NCBI GenBank assembly: GCA_900542395.1
Contig: UQNM01000076.1
Location: 1-10,268, forward strand
Source of the DNA: an uncultured Eubacteriales bacterium
Lineage (GTDB): Bacteria; Bacillota; Clostridia; Christensenellales; Aristaeellaceae
Length of the DNA stretch: 10,268 nucleotides
Reading direction: 5' to 3'
Of this stretch, positions 4,941-10,268 are shown piece by piece. How positions within the stretch are numbered: position 1 is the first letter of the stretch; every line of letters begins with the position of its first letter. A program made the position numbers and the translations under genes. The notes below the pieces were generated by a model, which saw nothing but the letters and a program-made list of their open reading frames with translations, was not told the origin of the DNA and did not search any database.

Positions 4941-5990
4941 TTACCTTTCCGCCGAGGCGCTCATGCCGATACGCATCAGGTCGTTGGCTTCCAGCTCGAT
5001 CGTCACGTCGAACGACGTGCTTGTGCCGTCATCGCCGCTGGCGGAAGCGATTTTCGCAATCGTGCCTCTCAGGGGCTTATCTTCATATGCGTCCAGCGTC
5101 ACCTGCATCACATCGCCGACAGCCAATTCGGAAAGATCCTGTTCATCCACCGAGCAGACGAGACGCATCGTGTCTTTCGGGCAATACGTCGCCAGAACAG
5201 CATCCTTGGCCGCCTGTTCACCGCTCACCGCCGAAACGCTGAGCAGCACGCCGTCTTCCGGCATATAAACGTGACCGTCGCCGCCGACCATGCCGTCCAA
5301 CACATCAGGCACAACGTCAAAAAGCACGTCGCCGCGGCTGACATGCTGGCCGTCCTCCACGTACGCGGCGAGCACATAACCCGTGGCTGTCACGCCTTGT
5401 GGATCGATGCGGGAAAGTTTGCCCGTGCCGATGCAGCTGGAATTAGCATGGTTCGCGCTGCGATAGACCTTGATGTTCTCATTCAGGCGCATATCTGTCT
5501 GGCTCGTCACTTCCAGCGTGTAGCTCTTGCCTTCCACGCCGATGACGCGCGCTTCGCCCACGCGTTCGTTGTTGGCCGTGGAACGAATGTAGACTTTCTC
5601 GCCGACGTGAATCATCTTGTTTTCGTTGTCACTGTCGCCGCCGGTCGTGGTGCATTCCGCGCGATAGAGCACATCCTGCTCGATGTAAGCCAGCGCGCCG
5701 TAACGCTCCTCGACAGAAGCGGCGCTGTCGCCGGGCTGCGCAAACACGACGGTCACCGTGCCGTCAAAATCGGCATAGATCTGTTCGGTGCGCAACGCAA
5801 AAAGCGCGTCGCCCATGCTCACCGCGTCGCCCGCAGTCACGGCGTAATTGTCCACCACGCCGCTATACGGTGCGAGGATGGTTTTGGTTTCGGCGCTCTT
5901 GATGCTGCCGTCGATCTTGACGCCTTCGGCAAAGGCGGTGGTCGTGACCAAGGAAGCCATCATTGCAATCATCGCAATCTGTTTCTTCAT
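4941..5990 (-). CDS. Second, signal-peptide-bearing membrane-fusion/adaptor-like protein
   Basis: This 349-residue protein has a signal peptide (MKKQIAMIAMMASLVTTTAFA, then EG). A barrel-sandwich/lipoyl-like segment follows (about 36-105: ILAPYSGVVDNYAVTAGDAVSMGDALFAL, then DFDGTVTVVFAQPGD). A second such half-motif is at about 203-260 (GYVLAAYVEDGQHVSRGDVLF, MPEDGVLLSV). The C-terminal beta-barrel (275-345) has the VDEQDLSELAVGDVMQVTLDAY pattern of HlyD/RND-type adaptors. No long coiled-coil hairpin is seen between the half-motifs. It lacks a clear membrane anchor unless the signal peptide stays uncleaved. It lies 172 bases downstream of the MacB-like permease on the same strand, with a palindrome in the gap, so it may be separately regulated. 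It may be an accessory or alternative adaptor for that exporter, a two-domain secreted protein, or a duplicated module. An AAGGA ribosome binding site precedes the ATG. Confidence 0.7.
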   Translation of the reverse strand: MKKQIAMIAMMASLVTTTAFAEGVKIDGSIKSAETKTILAPYSGVVDNYAVTAGDAVSMGDALFALRTEQIYADFDGTVTVVFAQPGDSAASVEERYGALAYIEQDVLYRAECTTTGGDSDNENKMIHVGEKVYIRSTANNERVGEARVIGVEGKSYTLEVTSQTDMRLNENIKVYRSANHANSSCIGTGKLSRIDPQGVTATGYVLAAYVEDGQHVSRGDVLFDVVPDVLDGMVGGDGHVYMPEDGVLLSVSAVSGEQAAKDAVLATYCPKDTMRLVCSVDEQDLSELAVGDVMQVTLDAYEDKPLRGTIAKIASASGDDGTSTSFDVTIELEANDLMRIGMSASAER

Positions 5991-6050
5991 ATATCCGTAT
6001 CCTTTCTTTTGGACCGTTATTATTTTGTTTGCATTCCGCCACCGTTTCGT

Positions 6051-6067
6051 AGACTACTACGTAGTCT
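6051..6067. promoter_or_regulatory. Operator-like palindrome upstream of the second adaptor gene
   Basis: AGACTAC (6051-6057) is the exact reverse complement of GTAGTCT (6061-6067), with TAC between. The inner ACTACGTAGT (6056-6065) is a perfect 10-bp palindrome. It lies about 60 bases before the ATG at 5990, where a repressor or activator site would be expected. I could not place a convincing -10/-35 pair next to it, so the link to a promoter is inference. Confidence 0.5.
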
Positions 6068-6162
6068 GCTCAGCTTGTTGACATAAGCAAACTTGGCTTG
6101 AATAGCAAAATCAAGAAATCCAGCTATTCTTTCATTTGCGGAAAGGGCTATTCTCCCCCCTT

Positions 6163-7377
6163 TTACATACTCCTCAGCGCGTCAATCGGGTTCAGGCGGC
6201 TGGCCTTGCGCGCAGGTGCCCAGCCGAAAATGATGCCCACCGCCGCCGAAAAGCCCACGCCCAGCCCAATGGCAAAGGTGTTCAGGCTGAACGTGATATC
6301 CGTATTCATGCAGATAGCGAGCGATACGCTCAGACCGACAATCACGCCGATGACGCCGCCAAGCAGCGAGAGGATGATTGCCTCGATCAAAAACTGCATT
6401 TGAATCTGCCCAGGTTCAGCGCCAAGCGCCTTGCGCAGGCCGATTTCCGTCGTGCGCTCTGTGACGGTGACGAGCATCATGTTCATGATACCGATGCCGC
6501 CGACGACCAGCGCGATGGATGCGATGCCCACCAGCAGCGACATCATCATGGAGGTCATCAGGTTCATTGCGTCCGTCATGGATTCCATGTTGATGATGGT
6601 GTAGGTGTTATCCTTATCATTGAAAATGCCGTCCAGCGCCGCTTCCAGTTCGTCCACCGCCGCATCCGTATCGTCCGGATCGGTGACATAAACCTCCACG
6701 GCGGTGACGGTGGAGGTGCCCAGCAGCTTTTTCGCCGAGCTGTACGGTACGTAGACCGTGCCGTCCGTCTTGCCGCCCATCAGAATTTGAGAGAACAGGC
6801 TGGCGTTTTCGTCCTCGTCGATCATGCCGACGACGGTATACTCAAATCCGTCGAGATAAAACGTCTGCCCGACGGGGTCTTCGCCGAAAAACAGCGTCTT
6901 GGCCGCGTCGCCGTCCACCAGGCAGACGCGCGCGTTGTTTTCTACATCCAACACGTCGATGGCGCGGCCGCGTCGGAGCAGATCCGGATTATGGCGGAAA
7001 TACTCGTCGTTGTTGCCGTTGACGGAGATCGAATCGCTCCACACATTCCCGCGCTTGGCCGTCACGGTCGCATTCAGCGACGGCGAAATGCCTGCGACAT
7101 GTTCGCAATCCAGAATCGTCTGCAAATCGTCGTCCGTCAGGCCATGCTTAATCGCAGTGCCTGCCACGGAGACGCGCAGCGTGCCCAGACCCATTGCGTC
7201 AAACTGGGCGTTCATGGTGTCCGTCGCGCCCTGCACAACGGTCATCAGGGCGATGATCGCGCCCACGCCGATGATGATGCCCAGCGTGGTCAAAAACGTA
7301 CGCATCTTGTTGCCCGCGATGTTGGAAAGCGACATGGAGACGCTCTCCGCGAACATATCCCACTTCTTTTTAATCAT
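6163..7377 (-). CDS. MacB/FtsX-type ABC exporter permease
   Basis: This 404-residue membrane protein has the order of MacB-like permeases: an N-terminal cytoplasmic start (SLSNIAGNKMRTFLTTLGIIIGVG...), a first membrane helix at about 28-50, a large extracytoplasmic periplasmic-core-type domain (about 50-275), then three membrane helices (about 285-312, 340-362, 373-393) in an FtsX domain with the ERTTEIGLRKALGA motif and a final ARKASRLNPIDALRSM tail. It forms the membrane channel of an ATP-driven exporter that works with an adaptor to move peptides, antibiotics or other substrates out. The ATG overlaps the end of the ATPase gene by 8 bases, giving tight coupling. The substrate cannot be read from the sequence. 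No two-component or bacteriocin genes are in the window to hint at it. Confidence 0.9.
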   Translation of the reverse strand: MIKKKWDMFAESVSMSLSNIAGNKMRTFLTTLGIIIGVGAIIALMTVVQGATDTMNAQFDAMGLGTLRVSVAGTAIKHGLTDDDLQTILDCEHVAGISPSLNATVTAKRGNVWSDSISVNGNNDEYFRHNPDLLRRGRAIDVLDVENNARVCLVDGDAAKTLFFGEDPVGQTFYLDGFEYTVVGMIDEDENASLFSQILMGGKTDGTVYVPYSSAKKLLGTSTVTAVEVYVTDPDDTDAAVDELEAALDGIFNDKDNTYTIINMESMTDAMNLMTSMMMSLLVGIASIALVVGGIGIMNMMLVTVTERTTEIGLRKALGAEPGQIQMQFLIEAIILSLLGGVIGVIVGLSVSLAICMNTDITFSLNTFAIGLGVGFSAAVGIIFGWAPARKASRLNPIDALRSM

Positions 7378-8062
7378 AGGCGCTCACCCCCTCGGAGAGC
7401 ACGCCGTCCAGAATATTGACGATGCGGCTCGCGTGGCGCGCGATTTTGAGGTCGTGGGTAATCATAACGATTGTTCGCCCCTCGTCGTTCAGCTCGCGGA
7501 AAAGCGCCATCACCTGTTCGCCCGTCGCCTGATCGAGCGCGCCGGTCGGTTCGTCCGCCAGCAGCAGCGTCGGGTTGGTCGCCAGCGCGCGCGCAATCGC
7601 CACGCGCTGCTGCTGACCGCCGGAAAGCTGGTTCTGGTAGTGGTGCATCCTGTCTTTCAGGCCGACGCGCACGAGCATTTCCTCCGCGCGCCGCGTGCGC
7701 TCTCTGGGCGGAACGCCCGCGTAAATCAGCGGCAGCTCCACGTTCTTGAGCGCGTCGAGCCGCGGCAGAAGCTGAAACTGCTGAAAGATAAAGCCGATTT
7801 CCTTGCTGCGGATATGCGCCAGCTGGTTTTCATCCAAATCGCGAATCATGCGCCCATGCAGAATGTATTCGCCCGACGTCGGTGTATCCAGACAGCCGAT
7901 GATATTCATCAGCGTGGATTTGCCGCTGCCCGACGGGCCGAGGATGGAGAGAAACTCGCCCTCTTCAATATCCAGATCGATTCCCTTGAGAATGGTCTGC
8001 ACTTCATTTCCCATCTGATACTGCTTGACAATGCCGCGCATTTTGAAAAAGTCGTTGCTCAT
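7370..8062 (-). CDS. MacB-like ABC exporter ATPase
   Basis: This 230-residue protein has all ATPase motifs: Walker A GPSGSGKST (42-50), Q-loop FIFQQFQLLP (91-100), signature QLSGGQQQ (145-152), Walker B LLLADEPTGALD (166-177), and switch His at MITHD (H203). The NQLSGGQQQRVAIARAL and EPTGALD forms are typical of the MacB/LolD/FtsE branch. It hydrolyses ATP on the inner face of the membrane to drive the permease encoded next (8-base overlap). Its ATG is 12 bases after the adaptor stop, with GGAGG at 8068-8072. The adaptor, ATPase and permease thus form one operon. Confidence 0.93.
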   Translation of the reverse strand: MSNDFFKMRGIVKQYQMGNEVQTILKGIDLDIEEGEFLSILGPSGSGKSTLMNIIGCLDTPTSGEYILHGRMIRDLDENQLAHIRSKEIGFIFQQFQLLPRLDALKNVELPLIYAGVPPRERTRRAEEMLVRVGLKDRMHHYQNQLSGGQQQRVAIARALATNPTLLLADEPTGALDQATGEQVMALFRELNDEGRTIVMITHDLKIARHASRIVNILDGVLSEGVSAYD

Positions 8063-8074
8063 AGCGGCCTCCGC

Positions 8075-8950
8075 TCATCGGCCGGTGCGCTGCTGAGCAT
8101 GCATCTGCTCCATCAGCTCGGCCATCGTCACGCCGGAGGACTTGAGCACCGTGTCGCCCGCGTTCAGGCCGCTGGTGATTTCGCAGTTCATGCCGTCGCT
8201 TACGCCGACGGTCACGCTCTTCTGCTCCACGCTCTTGCCATCCGCGCCGCGCACGAGCACGTAAGGCTTGTTGTAATCGTCAAACTGCACCGCGTCCTGA
8301 CGGAGGAGCACCGCGTCTTCGGCTTGCTCCTTGAGCACCTTGGCGCTCACCTGCATGCCGGGATAGACGTTCTCTGCCGCGTCAAACGCGACCGTCGCCG
8401 TGTAATACGACAGATCGCCGGAGGCCGTGCCGTTCTTATTGAGCGCCGTCACGCTGCCGGTGAAGCTCACATCCGGCGCAAGCACGTTGACCTGCACCAC
8501 CTGACCTGGCACGACTGCCGCCACGTCGTATTCATCGACGTTCAGCTCGATTTCAAGGCTGTTCATGTCGATGATCTGCGCGGTCGTCTCGCCTGCGGTC
8601 ACCACGCCGCCCTGCTCGACGTACAGCCCTGTCACTTCACCCGCGATATCGGCCTCAACGGTTTCGCCGCCCTCCAGCCGATACAGGCGCTCGCCTTTTT
8701 TGACCTGCTGGTTCTGCGTCACATACACCGTGCGAACCTTGTCGCTTTGCGCGGCGGTAATCGTCTGCACGCGCTTGGCCTTGACCAGCCCGTCAAAATT
8801 GTAATAGGTCTCGATGCTGCCCAGCGTCGCCTGCACATTGGTATAGGCCACGTCCTGCGTCTTTCGGGAAACCATCATGAACCAACCGACCACGGCGGCC
8901 ACGATCACGAGAATCACAACCCACTTGATCCATTTTTTCTTTTTCTTCAC
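8075..8950 (-). CDS. Membrane-anchored adaptor (membrane-fusion) protein of the exporter
   Basis: This 291-residue protein has a lysine-rich start (KKKKKW) and one membrane helix (about 8-27). It then has a short barrel-sandwich/lipoyl region (about 62-127: ITAAQSDKVRTVYVTQNQQVKKGERLY, then ADIAGEVTGLYVEQGGVVTAGE), a beta-barrel (about 130-207), and a membrane-proximal domain (about 210-272). No long coiled-coil hairpin is visible, as in many Firmicute adaptors. It should link the permease to the outside of the cell membrane. I chose GTG at 8950 over the ATG at 9019. A consensus AAAGGAG (8959-8965) lies 8 bases before the GTG, and a TATAAT promoter (8985-8990, - strand) lies between the two, so a start at 9019 would be outside the transcript. 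The added 23 residues also lack family-like character. Confidence 0.85.
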   Translation of the reverse strand: MKKKKKWIKWVVILVIVAAVVGWFMMVSRKTQDVAYTNVQATLGSIETYYNFDGLVKAKRVQTITAAQSDKVRTVYVTQNQQVKKGERLYRLEGGETVEADIAGEVTGLYVEQGGVVTAGETTAQIIDMNSLEIELNVDEYDVAAVVPGQVVQVNVLAPDVSFTGSVTALNKNGTASGDLSYYTATVAFDAAENVYPGMQVSAKVLKEQAEDAVLLRQDAVQFDDYNKPYVLVRGADGKSVEQKSVTVGVSDGMNCEITSGLNAGDTVLKSSGVTMAELMEQMHAQQRTGR

Positions 8951-8984
8951 GGATTTTTCTCCTTTACTTTTCAATACGGTGTCT

Positions 8985-8990
8985 ATTATA
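8985..8990 (-). promoter_or_regulatory. -10 element of the exporter operon promoter
   Basis: A perfect TATAAT on the - strand (ATTATA at 8985-8990 on +) lies 34 bases before the GTG start at 8950. With the usual spacing the -35 position is A-rich and poor, so an activator or a weak basal promoter is possible. AAAGGAG at 8959-8965 is the matching ribosome binding site. Confidence 0.6.
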
Positions 8991-9022
8991 CAACGAAAAC
9001 CGCTTTTTTTCCTACCCAATGT

Positions 9023-9045
9023 CTGCCGTTTTCAAAGACGGTCAG
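9023..9045. terminator. Weak hairpin after the ABC-2 permease gene
   Basis: CTGCCGT (9023-9029) can pair with ACGG-T-CAG (9038-9045) with one bulged base, just after the permease stop (9050-9052). No good T-run follows on the - strand. It may be a weak terminator between the ABC-2 pair and the next operon. Confidence 0.3.
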
Positions 9046-9049
9046 TGTT

Positions 9050-9637
9050 TTACTCCTCCGCCCGCCGATCAAACATCTTCGCCGCGACGAACATCGAAGC
9101 GACGTTCACCGCCAGCGCGGCAAGGAAAATCGGGCACGACAGCGCGGCGGCCGTCTCCGTGACGTTCATGTCGCCAAGCTTGCCGACAAGTGCCACTGCG
9201 CCAAACTCAACGGCCAGCGCAAGCAGATAAATCCACTGTCCTTTGGTAATGCCCATACGAATCAGCAGCGGCATGCACAGCGCATGCGTCGCCAGCACCA
9301 GCGCCGCGCTGAGCAACATATCCCCCATTGCCGGTGCCGCGCCCGTCCGAATGAAAACAATCAGCGAACTGAGCGCCATCATCATCGCCATGCACAGATA
9401 CGTCACGATGTATTTATCCGCGACGCATTGCAGCCCCGTCAGCGGCAGCACGGAAGCGTATCGGTCAAATCGGCTGCGCTCGTCAAAACCCATCAGATTC
9501 ATTGGCACGATGATGGAATAACACATCGCGAAAAACACGCCGTTTGGCCCGCCGAAGGAAAAGCAGACAATCATAAACAGGCAGACCGCCAGAATCCGCT
9601 TGGCGGATATCAAATCCTTGAACAAAATCCCTTTCAT
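9050..9637 (-). CDS. ABC-2-type transporter permease
   Basis: This 195-residue hydrophobic protein begins MKGILFKDLISAKRILAVCL and has about six predicted membrane stretches (near 14-28, 33-47, 76-95, 105-122, 133-151, 163-185). A FDERSRFDRYASVLPLT segment lies between helices 2 and 3. This is the pattern of short ABC-2 permeases (ABC2_membrane_5 type, about 200 residues) found next to a dedicated ATPase in Firmicutes. Its ATG overlaps the ATPase stop (ATGA, 9634-9637), so the two are translationally coupled. It likely forms the channel of a two-part exporter. Such pairs are often placed behind a GntR-type regulator, which would be outside this window. The substrate is unknown. Confidence 0.8.
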   Translation of the reverse strand: MKGILFKDLISAKRILAVCLFMIVCFSFGGPNGVFFAMCYSIIVPMNLMGFDERSRFDRYASVLPLTGLQCVADKYIVTYLCMAMMMALSSLIVFIRTGAAPAMGDMLLSAALVLATHALCMPLLIRMGITKGQWIYLLALAVEFGAVALVGKLGDMNVTETAAALSCPIFLAALAVNVASMFVAAKMFDRRAEE

Positions 9638-10268
9638 TGCGCCTTTTCCCCCTTTTCGAGCATCAGCAGCATTTCTTCCAGCCCCAGCCGTTCCGCCTGC
9701 GCGCCGCGCGGCGCGGCCTGCCGCTCCATCAGTACGCGAATGCCGCCGTGACCCTCCAGCATGCGCGCCACGCCGCGTTTTTCCATCGCTGCATAATCTT
9801 CGTGCGTCATATTCAGCAGCGCATAGCGCTCCAGCAGTTCGTCCTTTTCCCCCGCCATCTGCACGCGGCCCTTATGCAGGAAGACCACGTAATCGCAGAT
9901 TTTTTCCAGATCGGTCACGATATGCGAACTGAGCAGAATCGCGTGTTCTTCCTCCCGCGTGAAGTCGTTGAGCAGGTCGAGGATTTCGTCGCGCACAACG
10001 GGGTCAAGGCTGCCTGTCGCCTCGTCCAGTACGAGCAGCTTCGCCTTGTGGCTCAGCGCGACGGCAATCGCCAGCTTCATCTTCGTGCCGCGCGAAAAAT
10101 CCTTCACCTTCTTGCCCTTCGGCAGATCCAGCCGCGCGCAGAGCGACGAAAACACCGCATCATCCCAGTTTGCATAAATGCCGTGCATCACCTTTCCGAC
10201 CTGCTGCGCGGTCAGCTCGTCGGGCAGGCAGGCTTCATCCAGCACCACGCCGATATCCTGCCGAACTT
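9634..10268 (-). CDS. ABC transporter ATPase, N-terminus outside the window
   Basis: The frame is open to the window edge (it continues through VRQDIGVVLDE at 10234-10266), so the real start is beyond base 10268. The part present includes the Q-loop region (RQDIGVVLDE), a signature in the divergent form DFSRGTKMKLAIAVAL in place of LSGGQ, Walker B LLVLDEATGSLDP, and the switch His in LLSSHI. A C-terminal extension of about 80 residues follows. The divergent signature is usual for the ATPases paired with short ABC-2 permeases (YtrB/EcsA-like), so it is not a defect. Walker A is not in the window. The stop overlaps the permease start by 4 bases. A GTG at 10248 would be internal to the Q-loop region and is not a start. 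Confidence 0.9.
   Translation of the reverse strand, partial: VRQDIGVVLDEACLPDELTAQQVGKVMHGIYANWDDAVFSSLCARLDLPKGKKVKDFSRGTKMKLAIAVALSHKAKLLVLDEATGSLDPVVRDEILDLLNDFTREEEHAILLSSHIVTDLEKICDYVVFLHKGRVQMAGEKDELLERYALLNMTHEDYAAMEKRGVARMLEGHGGIRVLMERQAAPRGAQAERLGLEEMLLMLEKGEKAQ

Noticed and set aside
6078..6106. TTGACA on the + strand (6078-6083) as a promoter
   Set aside because: The -10 at correct spacing is AATAGC, and no + strand gene follows.
6136..7419. 427-codon open frame on the + strand
   Set aside because: Antisense to the MacB-like permease, with His/Arg/Ala-rich nonsense composition.
6899..9751. 950-codon open frame on the + strand
   Set aside because: It lies antisense to four clear transporter genes in GC-rich DNA. 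The protein shows no family pattern, is rich in His and Arg as expected of antisense frames, and has no ribosome binding site.

Overview
The window looks like chromosomal DNA of a gut-type Firmicute (Clostridia-like), mostly GC-rich. This rests on Tn916/Tn4451-style mobile-element genes, Clostridia-style Shine-Dalgarno sites, a monoderm-style MacB-like export operon, and PepSY and von Willebrand A (vWA) proteins. No rRNA, tRNA, CRISPR array or insertion-sequence transposase was seen. The species cannot be named from this sequence.

Bases 1-961 are the end or remnant of an integrative element. They hold a Tn916 ORF8-like HTH gene on the + strand, flanked by two related ~115-bp repeats whose ends are inverted repeats. 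A cluster of hairpins follows the gene. On the - strand lies a TnpW-type transfer-assisting gene with its own terminator. At about 955-962 the TnpW reading frame meets the 3' part of an XRE-like chromosomal gene, and both genes appear to lose their start at this join.

Bases 959-2750 (+) hold the XRE-like remnant, an ADP-ribosylglycohydrolase and a vWA protein. The hydrolase start is preceded by a 17-bp hairpin plus T-run, whose 3' arm contains the Shine-Dalgarno sequence. An in-frame TGA cuts the hydrolase about 50 codons short of its apparent natural end.

Bases 2751 to about 3550 are an AT-rich insert between GC-rich genes. It has a good extended -10 promoter and one unrecognised ORF, whose stop overlaps the start of a secreted protein with four PepSY repeats and an Asp/His-rich tail (3575-4735). 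A bidirectional terminator at 4893-4928 separates this convergently from the rest.

Bases 4941-10268 (-) are transport genes. Read in their own direction they are: an ABC ATPase (cut by the window edge) coupled to an ABC-2-type permease; then, from a separate promoter, a membrane-fusion/adaptor protein, a MacB-like ATPase and a MacB/FtsX permease; then, after a 172-base gap holding a palindrome, a second, signal-peptide-bearing adaptor-like protein. The adaptor, ATPase and permease should form one export complex. The last protein may be an accessory or alternative adaptor for it.
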